55,038 nt of DNA from assembly GCA_028693285.1 (NCBI GenBank), contig JAQUVQ010000013.1:1-55038 (forward strand), in the 5' to 3' direction. Every line of letters starts with the position of its first letter. Position 1 is the stretch's first letter. The notes under the pieces were generated by a model. It did no database searches, was not told the origin of the DNA, and saw only the letters and a list, made by a program, of their open reading frames with translations. This document shows positions 25,314 through 34,026 of this stretch, one piece after another. The DNA comes from Smithellaceae bacterium (lineage in GTDB: Bacteria; Desulfobacterota; Syntrophia; Syntrophales; Smithellaceae). Both the position numbers and the translations under genes were made by a program.

Positions 25314-26363
25314 TTATGTCCGGCAACTGTTTAATCTCGCCTGCGCCTCTTCGGCCTCGCGGATGATCCGGTCGATCAGCTCCTTCGTGGTCGGGTTGTC
25401 GGTGATGCCGCCGCAGCATTGCCCGGCAAACAAAATGCCGCCTTCCACGTCCCCGTCGTTCAGGGCTTTGAGATGCTTCATGTTGCCCACCGCCTGGCGC
25501 GCCAGAACCATCAGGGGGTGGCCTTCCTCGGCGCGCAGCATTTCAAGGCTCAAGCCCAGGAATTTGGCAAACGACAGATTCATCAGCCGTTTGACCAGCA
25601 GGGCGCCTTTAAAGGCTTCAACAATCGGGAAGCCTCTCTTCATCATCGCCAGGGCTTCCTTCGTCTTCAGCACGCGGCCGTCCATGCCGTCAAAAACATT
25701 ATCGTAGAGCGTATCCTGTTCGGTCGCCTCCATGCACAGGCGCTTGAAGTTTTCGTGCACCATGCTTTCCTTGACCACCATGAAGCGGCTGCCCATGGAA
25801 ATGCCGTCCGCGCCCAGCGCGAGCGCAGCCGCAAGTCCCCGGCCGTCGTAAAATCCGCCCGCGGCGATGAGCGGCACCTTTACCATGGATGCAACAATCG
25901 GAATCAAAACCATGGAGGTTGCCGCCGCGCCGTGCGCCGCCGCTTCATGGCCGGTGATGACCAGCGCGTCGCAGCCGAGCTGCACGGCCTTGGCCGCATG
26001 CCGGGCAATGGCGATCGTCCCCACGACTTTCCCGCCGTAGGCGTGCACGTCGTTGACAAACCAGGGTTTCCCCAGCGAATAGTTTATGATCGGCACTTTT
26101 TCTTCGATGGCGACGGCGATGTTTTCCTTTGCGCCCGGTCCCACGAGAATCTGATTGACGCCGAACGGCTTATCCGTAAGATCTTGTATTTGCTTGATAT
26201 TTTCCCGTGTTTCTTTGGGGTTGCAGCGCGCGATGGCCAGAATGCCCAGCCCGCCCGCGTTGCAGACGGCCGAAACCAGTTTGGGCTCCGTGATCCAGTT
26301 CATCCCGGCGAGCATAATCGGATGCCGGATGCCGAACATCTCGGTCATTCGCGTCTTGAACAT
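25314..26363 (-). CDS. Nitronate monooxygenase-like FMN protein (2-nitropropane dioxygenase family)
   Basis: 349 residues, a TIM-barrel FMN protein: R-H-P-I-M-L-A-G-M-N at the start, C-N-A-G-G-L-G-I-L-A, G-H-E-A-A-A-H-G (the family's flavin/substrate loop with catalytic His) and A-A-G-G-F-Y-D-G-R-G, G-A-D-G-I-S-M-G-S-R-F. A ribosome site AAGGAGA precedes ATG 26363. Relatives include nitronate monooxygenases and enoyl reductases of the FabK type, so an enoyl-ACP reductase-like role cannot be ruled out given the polyketide genes next door. Confidence 0.75.
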   Translation of the reverse strand: MFKTRMTEMFGIRHPIMLAGMNWITEPKLVSAVCNAGGLGILAIARCNPKETRENIKQIQDLTDKPFGVNQILVGPGAKENIAVAIEEKVPIINYSLGKPWFVNDVHAYGGKVVGTIAIARHAAKAVQLGCDALVITGHEAAAHGAAATSMVLIPIVASMVKVPLIAAGGFYDGRGLAAALALGADGISMGSRFMVVKESMVHENFKRLCMEATEQDTLYDNVFDGMDGRVLKTKEALAMMKRGFPIVEAFKGALLVKRLMNLSFAKFLGLSLEMLRAEEGHPLMVLARQAVGNMKHLKALNDGDVEGGILFAGQCCGGITDNPTTKELIDRIIREAEEAQARLNSCRT

Positions 26364-26476
26364 TGCATTCTCCTTCAGCGTCGGATTTTAAATTTTTTGC
26401 GCGGGGAATCATAGGAGATGCAGGGGTTGATGTCAAAACAAATTTTTCAAGCCGTGCGCGGCGCCGGAATATGCAT

Positions 26477-26504
26477 TTGACTTTTGAGACTGTTCCATTT
26501 AAAG
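26477..26504 (+). promoter_or_regulatory. Candidate promoter of the second polyketide arm
   Basis: TTGACT (26477-26482), 16-bp spacer, TTAAAG (26499-26504), about 57 bp before GTG 26561. It lies in the gap between the divergent nitronate-monooxygenase-like gene and the ketosynthase gene. The -10 match is only moderate. Confidence 0.35.
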
Positions 26505-26560
26505 CTCGAAAAGGCCAAGCATGCCCTTGCCGAAAGCGGGAACAAGGAGATTCATGGATA

Positions 26561-27805
26561 GTGAAAAAACGTATTGTCATTACAGGCATGGGAACAAAAA
26601 ACGCCATTGGCGGAAACGTTTCCGAGTTTGCCCGGTCGCTTCGGGAAGGCGTCTGCGGCATCTCTCAGATCGATCTTTTCGACACCACGGATTTCCGCAC
26701 GCATAAGGGGGGGCAGGTCAAAGACTTTGATCCCCGCCGGTCGATTCCGGAAGAGTTTTCTCTCAAAAGAATATCCCGCGCCGATGCTCTGTCCATGGCG
26801 GCGGCCCTCGAGGCTCTGACTGATGCAGGCCTTTACCCCTTACAGGAAAACATTAAAGAAAACATGGGAATAGCCATTGGGGGCGGCGCGGGGGGGCTTC
26901 TGGAAGCGGAAAGCTTCTACGCGGATTTGCTTCGAAAAGGGAAGGAGCGTTCGAAGTATTCTCAACTGTCTTCTTTGTTTTGCGCCTCGTCCGCGGACCG
27001 CATCGCCTCCAGCCTGGAGTTTTCGGGCCCCAGGGCCACCTTTATGACGGCCTGTTCGGCGGGCGCCACTGCGCTGGGCTATGCCAGGGACCTGATATTG
27101 AACGGCCACGCCGGCATCATGCTGGCGGGCGGCGTGGAGCCGATGTGCCGGCTTACTTACGCCGCCTTCAACGCCCTCAAATCCGTGGACGAGGACGTCT
27201 GCCGGCCTTTTGACAGGAACCGGTCGGGGCTTTCCCTGGGCGAGGCATCGGCCGTTCTGGTTCTGGAGCCTCTGGAGACGGCGCAGAATCGGGGCGCGAA
27301 AATTTACGGGGAGCTGATGGGCTACGGCGTCACCTGCGATTCCTTTCACATGACGTCGCCCGATGAAAAGGCGTCCGGCGCCGCGCGCTCCATGCGGGCC
27401 GCTCTGGCGGACGGCGGCCTCACGGTGGAGGATATCGATTACATCAACGCCCACGGCACGGCCACGCCGGTCAATGATTTAACGGAAACCAAAGCCATCA
27501 AAGAGGTGTTCGGTTCCCGCGCCTATCAAATCCCGGTGAGTTCGACCAAATCCATGCATGCCCATACCCTCGGCGCGTCAGGCGCCCTGGAAGGGATCGT
27601 CAGCCTGCTGGCTCTGTCCAAAAGATTTGTTCCGCCGACGATCCACTGGCGCGAACGCGACCCGGAATGCGACCTGGATTATGTAACCCAGGGAGCGCGC
27701 CGGGCCGAGCTGCGCGCCGTTCTATCCAATTCCTTTGCTTTCGGCGGAAACAACACGACGGTCATTTTCGGCCGGTATGAAGGGCAGGGCGCAATCCATG
27801 AGTGA
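26561..27805 (+). CDS. Ketosynthase subunit of KS/CLF pair (ApeO-like)
   Basis: 414 residues from GTG 26561, with AAGGAGA at 26544-26550; an ATG at 26554 is out of frame. The catalytic residues are all present: C165 in M-T-A-C-S-A-G-A-T, H298 in N-A-H-G-T-A-T and H335 in M-H-A-H-T-L-G-A-S-G. The 3' end overlaps the next gene by 8 bp, so the two are coupled. The pair fits the heterodimeric elongating ketosynthase of aryl polyene biosynthesis (ApeO with the ApeC chain-length factor, established knowledge). Confidence 0.85.
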   Translation: MKKRIVITGMGTKNAIGGNVSEFARSLREGVCGISQIDLFDTTDFRTHKGGQVKDFDPRRSIPEEFSLKRISRADALSMAAALEALTDAGLYPLQENIKENMGIAIGGGAGGLLEAESFYADLLRKGKERSKYSQLSSLFCASSADRIASSLEFSGPRATFMTACSAGATALGYARDLILNGHAGIMLAGGVEPMCRLTYAAFNALKSVDEDVCRPFDRNRSGLSLGEASAVLVLEPLETAQNRGAKIYGELMGYGVTCDSFHMTSPDEKASGAARSMRAALADGGLTVEDIDYINAHGTATPVNDLTETKAIKEVFGSRAYQIPVSSTKSMHAHTLGASGALEGIVSLLALSKRFVPPTIHWRERDPECDLDYVTQGARRAELRAVLSNSFAFGGNNTTVIFGRYEGQGAIHE

Positions 27806-29045
27806 GCATCGCGATTTTCCGGACAACCGGCGGGTGGTGATCACCGGCCTGGGGATGGCAACGCCGCTCGGCACGGGCCGGGAGGAATTTTCCCGCAGGC
27901 TTTTTCAGGGCGAGAGCGCCGTCGATGCCGTGCAGGCCTTTGACACCGGTGCGGCGGCGTCGCATCTTGGCGCGGAAGTGCGCGATTTCCAGCCGCGTGA
28001 TTTTATCTCTATAAAGAATCTGCGGCGGATGGACCGGCTGTCGATGCTTGCGACCGCATCGGCGCGCCTGGCGCTTTCCGACGCGGGCATTGCCGTCACG
28101 GCCGAAAACCGCGACCGCGTGGGCATTCTCTTCGGGACCGCCTTTGGCGCGACCGACGTCACCGTGCAGTTTGAAGACGCGCTCCTGGCGCAGGGGCCGG
28201 GGGCGGCCAATCCGATCCTGGTGCCCAACACCGTCATGAACGCGCCCGCCGGGTACGCCTCCATAGAGCTGGGGTTTCGCGGCGTCAATGTCACGGTCAC
28301 GCATTTCGCGGTGTCGGCGGAGACGGCCGTGGCGTATGCCGCCTCAGAAATCCGGCGCGGGACGGCGGATGTGATGCTGGCCGGCGGTGCGGATATTCTG
28401 TCGAAATTTTACTATGAAGCCCTGTCGAAATTCCGCGGGCTTTCGCCGGATGACGGGGGGCCGGAAGGCGCCCATCCCTTTGACGAGCGGCGAAACGGGT
28501 ATGTGGCGGGAGAAGGGTGCGGCCTCCTCTGTCTGGAGTCCCTGGCTTGCGCCCGTGAGCGCGGAGCAAAAATATGCTGCGAAATCACCGGCGCCGGCCT
28601 GGGGTCCTCGCCCGCGCCGCCCACGGCCTGGCCGCGGGATCCGGAAGGGTTTTGCCGGGCGTTTCTGCGGGCGCTCAAGCAGGCGCGGATTGACGTTGCG
28701 GACGTGTCGGCCGTGATGGCGGCGGCCAACGGAAGCAGGGTTCTGGATGCCGTGGAGGCGGCCGCTTACGAAGGATTATTTGCATCCCGCGCCGTCCGTC
28801 CCTGGGTGACCTCCATCAAGGGCGCTCTGGGAGAGAGTTTTTCCGGAGGCGGAATTCGGGCTTGCGCTCTGGCGTTATCTGTGGAAAGAGGATGCCTGCC
28901 TTTGACGGTCGGCCTGGAACGGCCGGCCGCACCGTTGAATTTTGTCGCGGGCAAAAAAGTGAAAACCCACCTGAAGCACACGGTTTTATCCGGCATATCC
29001 TTTGGCGGCGCCTGTGCCTGCCTGGTTTTCAGCCGATGTGAATGA
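27798..29045 (+). CDS. Chain-length-factor-like ketosynthase homologue (ApeC-like)
   Basis: 415 residues with the overall KS fold (V-V-I-T-G-L-G-M-A-T-P-L-G start, M-L-A-G-G-A-D, E-G-C-G-L-L-C-L-E, S-G-I-S-F-G-G-A). Aligning it with the preceding ketosynthase shows all three catalytic positions replaced: Cys by Ala171 (T-H-F-A-V-S-A-E), the first His by Ala (M-A-A-A-N-G-S), the second His by Glu (L-G-E-S-F-S-G-G). It therefore cannot condense on its own and is expected to dimerise with the upstream KS and set chain length. ATG 27798 lies within the upstream gene's last codons. Confidence 0.8.
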   Translation: MSEHRDFPDNRRVVITGLGMATPLGTGREEFSRRLFQGESAVDAVQAFDTGAAASHLGAEVRDFQPRDFISIKNLRRMDRLSMLATASARLALSDAGIAVTAENRDRVGILFGTAFGATDVTVQFEDALLAQGPGAANPILVPNTVMNAPAGYASIELGFRGVNVTVTHFAVSAETAVAYAASEIRRGTADVMLAGGADILSKFYYEALSKFRGLSPDDGGPEGAHPFDERRNGYVAGEGCGLLCLESLACARERGAKICCEITGAGLGSSPAPPTAWPRDPEGFCRAFLRALKQARIDVADVSAVMAAANGSRVLDAVEAAAYEGLFASRAVRPWVTSIKGALGESFSGGGIRACALALSVERGCLPLTVGLERPAAPLNFVAGKKVKTHLKHTVLSGISFGGACACLVFSRCE

Positions 29046-29058
29046 TAAAGGGGAATGC

Positions 29059-30288
29059 ATGAAATTTTTGCTGATCTATCCGAAATGGGAAAAGCTGGAC
29101 CGCCAGACGCGGTTCATTCTTCCGCCGCACGGGCCGGTGGTGATGGCAGCCGCTTTGCCTTCCGACGCGGAGGTGGCGTTTGTCGATGAAAATGTCGAGC
29201 CGGTGGACCTCGGCGCGGATGCCGATTTTGTCGGCGTCTCGATGATGCTGACCGCGCAGGTGAAGCGCGGCTGGGAAATCGCGGATGCGTTTCGCGCCCG
29301 GGGGATTCCCGTCATCTGCGGGGGCATCGCCGTCATGCTGCACGCTGAGGAATGCGCCAAGCACGCCGACGCGGTGTTTTTGGGCGAAGCCGAAGGCCGC
29401 ATGGAGCAGGTCTTTGCCGATTTCCAGGCGGGCAAGCTGCAAAAAGTTTACAACTACATGCAGAACTTCCCGCCGATTGAAAACGTGGGAACGGCACGGC
29501 GCGGCATCCTCAAACGAGAGATGTACAACTACCGCGGCGTCCAGATGGTCGATCTGGTTCACGCCTCCCGCGGCTGCCGCTTCAACTGCTATCCCTGCGC
29601 GGTGCGCTTTCTGGGCGGCCGAAGCTTCCGCCCCCGCCCCTACGACCGGGTCATGGAGGAAATGGCCTCCATCGACAACAACCGCCTGTTCATTGTGGAC
29701 AACTCGCTGGCGCAGGACCGCGACTGGGAAATCGGTCTCTTCAAGGAAATGATTCCGCTCAAAAAGAAGTGGTGCTGCCATCCGATCGAAGACGACGACG
29801 AGGTTCTGGATCTGGCGGCGCAGGCGGGCGCGTGGTTTGTCTATCAGACCATTTTCGACTCCTCCGACTACATCCGCGACCGGATCAAGCGCTACCACGA
29901 TCACGGCATCGCCGTGGAAGGGAGCATTCTGCTGGGCCTGGACTACCACACGGAAGATTACATTAAGCGCTGGATGGACTTTCTGCTGGAAATCGAGCTG
30001 GACATGGCGGAGTTCACGATTCTCACGCCTTTTGTCCACACGCGCACGTTTGACGATCTGCACGGCGAGGGTCGAATCCTCTCCTGTGACTGGAACGACT
30101 ACACCTGCGGCAAGGTGGTTTTTCAGCCCAAAATGATGACGCCCGAAAAGCTGCAGGAAATGTACTACTATTGCTGGGACCGGTTTTACGAGGAAGAGCC
30201 GGCCAATTACAAGATGTTCAAGATGCTCAAGCAAGTCATGGAAAAGGAGAAAGCGGACGGCACCTACAAGCCGCGGGTAAGGGCTTGA
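29059..30288 (+). CDS. B12-binding-type radical SAM protein
   Basis: 409 residues. An N-terminal cobalamin-binding-like Rossmann domain (residues 1 to about 140; includes V-G-V-S-M-M-L-T-A-Q and V-I-C-G-G-I-A-V-M-L-H-A-E-E) is followed by the radical SAM domain with S-R-G-C-R-F-N-C-Y-P-C, giving a CX3CX2C cluster motif at C173, C177 and C180. The C-terminus lacks an obvious extra Fe-S domain. BchE-type relatives carry out methylations, cyclisations or oxidations. It lies 13 bp after the CLF gene and 32 bp before the ammonia-lyase gene, so a tailoring step on the aryl head or polyene is likely. Confidence 0.75.
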   Translation: MKFLLIYPKWEKLDRQTRFILPPHGPVVMAAALPSDAEVAFVDENVEPVDLGADADFVGVSMMLTAQVKRGWEIADAFRARGIPVICGGIAVMLHAEECAKHADAVFLGEAEGRMEQVFADFQAGKLQKVYNYMQNFPPIENVGTARRGILKREMYNYRGVQMVDLVHASRGCRFNCYPCAVRFLGGRSFRPRPYDRVMEEMASIDNNRLFIVDNSLAQDRDWEIGLFKEMIPLKKKWCCHPIEDDDEVLDLAAQAGAWFVYQTIFDSSDYIRDRIKRYHDHGIAVEGSILLGLDYHTEDYIKRWMDFLLEIELDMAEFTILTPFVHTRTFDDLHGEGRILSCDWNDYTCGKVVFQPKMMTPEKLQEMYYYCWDRFYEEEPANYKMFKMLKQVMEKEKADGTYKPRVRA

Positions 30289-30320
30289 AGAGCAGGGTTT
30301 GTGAAGGAGACCAAACGATC

Positions 30321-31874
30321 ATGAAGAAAATCGGCGCAAAGGCCGCCCTTGTCATCGACGGCGGCCCGGTCCGTTTTGAGGAAATCATTGCCGTCGCCAT
30401 AGACGGCCTGCCCGTCAGGATCAGCCGTTCGCGCGCGTTTCTGAAGCGGATGTCGGCGACCGAGAAGGCGCTGATGACGTCTCTGGAGAACGGCGTCGCG
30501 GTTTACGGCGTGAACACGGGGTATGGAAAATCCTGCGGAAACCGGATCAGTCTTGCGGCGGCCATGAAAAACGGCCCCAATATTCTGAAATTTCACGGGT
30601 GCGGCACCGGCGAGCCCATCGGCATCGAGGAAACGCGAGCCGCGATGCTTGCGCGCATTCTCTGCCTGGCGCGAGGCTACTCCGGCGCATCGGTCGGCCT
30701 GCTGGAGCAGATGGCCGCCTTTTTGAACAAAGGCATCACGCCTGTCGTGCCGTGCGAGGGATCGGTCGGCGCTTCCGGCGATCTGACGCCGATGTCCTAT
30801 ATCGGAGCGGCGCTGGCCGGCCGGCGCGACGTGTTTTACGAAGGCGACGTGATGCCGGCCGCAAAGGCGATCAAAAAAGCCGGATTGAAGCCCTATGTCT
30901 ATCGGCCCAAGGAACCCCTTTCGATGGTGAACGGCACGACGACCATGACGGGCATCGCCGCGGTCTGCATCGAGCGGTCCCGGCGGATTCTGGATGCCGT
31001 GGTTTACGCCACCGCGCTTTCGGTGCATGCCATGAAAGGCAACGCCCATCATTACCATCCGGTGATCTCAGAGGCCAAGCCTTTTCCCGGCCAGGCAGCC
31101 GTCGCCCGGGAAATCGCCCGCCTGCTCACTTCGAAAGTGTCCGCGCGCCGGCTCGAGGACGACGCGCTGGAAACCCTGCAGGATCCCTACTCGCTGCGCT
31201 GCGCCCCGCAGGCGCTGGGCGTGCTTGCCGACGCCCTTTCCTGGATCATTCCGTGGGTGGAAATCGAGGCCAATTCGTCCAACGACAATCCCATCTTTGA
31301 TCCCGCCACGGGGCAGGTGCTGATGGGCGGCAATTTCTACGGCGGGCACATCGCCTTTGCCATGGACGGCCTCAAGGCGGCGCTCGCGTCCGCCGCCGAT
31401 ATGTGCGACCGCCAGATCATGCTGCTCGTCAATCCGAACGTCAACCGCGGCTTGCCCGGCGACCTGGTGCGGAAAAACGGCGCTTCTCAAGGTCTGCATC
31501 ACGGCTTCAAGGCCATGTCGATCGCGTCGTCGGCGCTGGCCGCCGAGGCGCTCAAAGCCACGATGCCCGCCGCTTCTTTTTCGCGGTCGACGGAATCGCA
31601 CAACCAGGACAAGGTCAGCATGGGCACCATCGCGGCCCGGGACGCGGAGCGCGTCTGCACGCTTGCCGAACGGGTGGCGGCCATACATCTGCTGGCGGCG
31701 GCGCAGGCCTGCGATATCCGCGCCCACGTCAAAGTCCGGCCGCTGCTGGACAAAGCCGTGCGCAACATCCGGCAGGTCAGCGATCCGGTGATCGAGGACC
31801 GGCCGCTGGACGGGGACATTGAGCGGATGTGCGCGGCCATCCGCTATACGGATTTCTTTCTGGGGGAAACATGA
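30321..31874 (+). CDS. MIO-type aromatic amino acid ammonia-lyase (HAL/TAL/PAL family)
   Basis: 517 residues, the family's normal size. The self-formed MIO cofactor comes from A151-S152-G153 in G-S-V-G-A-S-G-D-L-T-P; the catalytic Tyr62 is in V-Y-G-V-N-T-G-Y-G; S-S-N-D-N-P and E-S-H-N-Q-D are also present. At the substrate-selectivity dyad it reads F91-H92, unlike the Ser-His of histidine lyases or His-Leu of tyrosine lyases as I recall them. In this context it most likely releases ammonia from Tyr or Phe to give a (hydroxy)cinnamate starter. No hut genes are near. The 3' end overlaps the thioesterase (ATGA). Confidence 0.8.
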   Translation: MKKIGAKAALVIDGGPVRFEEIIAVAIDGLPVRISRSRAFLKRMSATEKALMTSLENGVAVYGVNTGYGKSCGNRISLAAAMKNGPNILKFHGCGTGEPIGIEETRAAMLARILCLARGYSGASVGLLEQMAAFLNKGITPVVPCEGSVGASGDLTPMSYIGAALAGRRDVFYEGDVMPAAKAIKKAGLKPYVYRPKEPLSMVNGTTTMTGIAAVCIERSRRILDAVVYATALSVHAMKGNAHHYHPVISEAKPFPGQAAVAREIARLLTSKVSARRLEDDALETLQDPYSLRCAPQALGVLADALSWIIPWVEIEANSSNDNPIFDPATGQVLMGGNFYGGHIAFAMDGLKAALASAADMCDRQIMLLVNPNVNRGLPGDLVRKNGASQGLHHGFKAMSIASSALAAEALKATMPAASFSRSTESHNQDKVSMGTIAARDAERVCTLAERVAAIHLLAAAQACDIRAHVKVRPLLDKAVRNIRQVSDPVIEDRPLDGDIERMCAAIRYTDFFLGET

Positions 31875-32287
31875 GCACAGGCAGGAACAGCTTCGAGGCT
31901 GAAATTTGCGTGCCGTTTTTCGATCTGGATCCCATGCAGATCGTGTGGCACGGCAATTACCTCAACTACTTCGAGATTGCCCGCGCGGGTCTCTTTGAAC
32001 ATTACGGCGTCGATCTCTATGCGTATTATGAGCGGGAAAAAATTATTTTTCCCATCATCCGGACGGCGACAAAGCACATTTTTCCTCTGAGACACCGGGA
32101 CGAAATCATCGTCAAGGCGACGCTCGCGGACGCCAACATCAAGCTGGTGGTGGATTTCGAAATCCGCATGGCCACGGACGGCAGCGTCTGCGCGCGCGGG
32201 CGCACGGAGCAGGTGGCGGTGAAAGTGCCGGAGATGGAAACGCTCTTCAGCATTCCGCGGGATATTCGGAATTTATTGGGATTTTAA
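31871..32287 (+). CDS. 4-hydroxybenzoyl-CoA-type thioesterase (hotdog)
   Basis: 138 residues with the signature segment D-L-D-P-M-Q-I-V-W-H-G-N-Y-L-N-Y-F-E-I-A-R, which contains the catalytic Asp region of 4HBT/YbgC thioesterases. It overlaps the lyase stop and directly abuts the next start. In aryl polyene systems a thioesterase of this kind is thought to release or proofread ACP-bound intermediates; the same is inferred here. Confidence 0.8.
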   Translation: MSTGRNSFEAEICVPFFDLDPMQIVWHGNYLNYFEIARAGLFEHYGVDLYAYYEREKIIFPIIRTATKHIFPLRHRDEIIVKATLADANIKLVVDFEIRMATDGSVCARGRTEQVAVKVPEMETLFSIPRDIRNLLGF

Positions 32288-34000
32288 ATGGAGAATCTGT
32301 TCAAGCAATCCTTTGTGGCGGGCGTGGAGCGGGTGGCGGCCTGGGCGGAACTGCTCGATGCGATCAATGTGTATCCGGTGGCGGACGGGGATACGGGGCG
32401 GAATCTTTCCATCAGCCTTTCCCCTCTTCGCCGGGCCGACGGCGAAAAAGATAAAATCGTCCGGCGGCTGCTGCTGGCGGCGCGCGGCAATTCCGGCAAT
32501 ATCGCTTCGCAGTTCTTTTCGGTGTTTTATGCCGCCGATTTTTCGGGAAGCCTTAAGGAAACGGTTCGGCAGGCGAACGAAAAAGCCTGGAAGGCGGTCA
32601 GCGACCCGCGGCCGGGAACCATGCTGTCCGTCTTTGACGCGCTGGAAGAGGCTCTTGGCGGCGAGGAGGGTGTTCCCGGCAAAGAAGGCGTGGATCGGAT
32701 CATGTCGCGCCTGGAAAAAGCCGTTCGCGAGACGAGGGAAACCCTGCCCAAATTGAGAAAGGCCGGCGTAGTGGACGCGGGCGCCCTGGGCATGTATATT
32801 TTTTTTGAAGGCTTTTTCCGGACACTGGCCGGACAGGATCACGCCTATCGTCCGGTGACGGAAATCTTTCCGGGCTTTCTTGCCATTTCGCCCTCGTTTC
32901 ACGAAAACCTCGAAGCGGGGTATTGCATCGACTTTGTGGTGAAGGCCGATGCGCCTTCGGAAGACCTGGCGAAAATTGCCGCCGGACAGGAAAGCGCCGT
33001 CATTTTGCGCGACGGCGATTTGTATAAAATTCATCTGCACACGGACGACCGGGAAAAGATCCGCTCGCGGATGGGCGCGCTGGGTTCGGTGATGGCCTGG
33101 GAGGACGACAACCTCGCGCTGCAGATCCGCGATTTCATGAACACTCCGGCGGATGCCGCCCTGCACATCATGACGGACGCGGCGGGGTCGCTCACCCGCG
33201 ACGACGCCAGGAAGCACGGTTTTACCCTTTTGAACAGCTATCTCAACGTGGGCGATCAATCGATGCCCGAGACGTATTTTCACCCCGACGAACTCTACAG
33301 GGCTATGAGCGCGGGCGTGAAGGTGTCCACGTCACAGGCCTCCGTGTTTGAAAGACACGAGTGTTACGCGAGCGTGCTTGCCCGGTTTGAAAAAGTTCTC
33401 TACCTGTGCGTCGGCTCTGTTTTTACCGGCAATTACAGCGTGGCGATGGAGTGGAAAAAGGAGAATGATCCGGAAAATCGACTGACGGTGATCGACACGG
33501 GCGCCGCCTCCGGCCGGCTGGGCGTAATGGTGCTCGCGGCGCAGAGGCGCCTGCTGCGGACGAAAGACATGGGCCGGACGTTCGCTTTTGCCCGGGATGC
33601 GGTTGCGCGCTGCGAAGAGTATGTGTTCCTCGAGAAACTGCAGTACCTCGCCGCGGGCGGCCGGCTTTCCAAAACCGGCGCTTTTTTCGGCGACATGCTG
33701 AAAATGAAGCCGGTGATTTCCCCGCAGCCGGAAGGCGCAAAAAAAATGGGTGTCGTCCGCAACCGCGCCGATCAGATCAAAATGGCGCTCGACAAAATGG
33801 CCGCGGTCCTTTCTCCGGACTCTTTGGCGCTCATCATGCTGGAGTATTCGGACAATATCGAACAGGTTTCCGAATTCCGAAAGCAGGTGCAGAAGCTGTA
33901 TCCGCGTGCGGAGATTATCCTTCAGCCCCTGTCGCTCACGTCCGGCGCGCACATGGGCCCCGGAACGTGGGGCATCGCGTTCTTGAAGATGGAAGAGTGA
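32288..34000 (+). CDS. DAK2-DegV fusion: FakA-FakB-like single-chain fatty acid kinase candidate
   Basis: 570 residues with two modules. Residues 1 to about 190 are a DAK2/FakA N-domain: Y-P-V-A-D-G-D-T-G-R-N-L (nucleotide/Mg site), A-R-G-N-S-G-N-I, V-V-D-A-G-A-L-G-M. Residues about 195-285 match the FakA middle domain, including K-I-H-L-H-T-D-D. From about residue 291 there is a full DegV/FakB domain: I-M-T-D-A-A-G-S-L-T, V-S-T-S-Q-A-S (fatty-acid head contact) and A-A-G-G-R-L-S-K-T-G. In Gram-positives FakA phosphorylates fatty acids held by separate FakB. Here both are one chain, coupled to a thioesterase gene that could supply free acids. ATG 32288 follows the upstream stop with no gap. 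Confidence 0.75.
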   Translation: MENLFKQSFVAGVERVAAWAELLDAINVYPVADGDTGRNLSISLSPLRRADGEKDKIVRRLLLAARGNSGNIASQFFSVFYAADFSGSLKETVRQANEKAWKAVSDPRPGTMLSVFDALEEALGGEEGVPGKEGVDRIMSRLEKAVRETRETLPKLRKAGVVDAGALGMYIFFEGFFRTLAGQDHAYRPVTEIFPGFLAISPSFHENLEAGYCIDFVVKADAPSEDLAKIAAGQESAVILRDGDLYKIHLHTDDREKIRSRMGALGSVMAWEDDNLALQIRDFMNTPADAALHIMTDAAGSLTRDDARKHGFTLLNSYLNVGDQSMPETYFHPDELYRAMSAGVKVSTSQASVFERHECYASVLARFEKVLYLCVGSVFTGNYSVAMEWKKENDPENRLTVIDTGAASGRLGVMVLAAQRRLLRTKDMGRTFAFARDAVARCEEYVFLEKLQYLAAGGRLSKTGAFFGDMLKMKPVISPQPEGAKKMGVVRNRADQIKMALDKMAAVLSPDSLALIMLEYSDNIEQVSEFRKQVQKLYPRAEIILQPLSLTSGAHMGPGTWGIAFLKMEE

Positions 34001-34026
34001 AAAGTGACGAGTGGAAAGTGATGAGT
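33994..34026. repeat. AGTGAAAAGTGACGAGTGG-type short repeat across gene junction
   Basis: The segment spanning the stop of the DAK2-DegV gene and the start of the glycosyltransferase gene is made of GTGAAAAGTGACGAG and GTGGAAAGTG units. It matches, in reverse complement, the right part of the element at 18689-18727. The repeat thus contributes the last codons of one gene and the first of the next. Confidence 0.5.
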
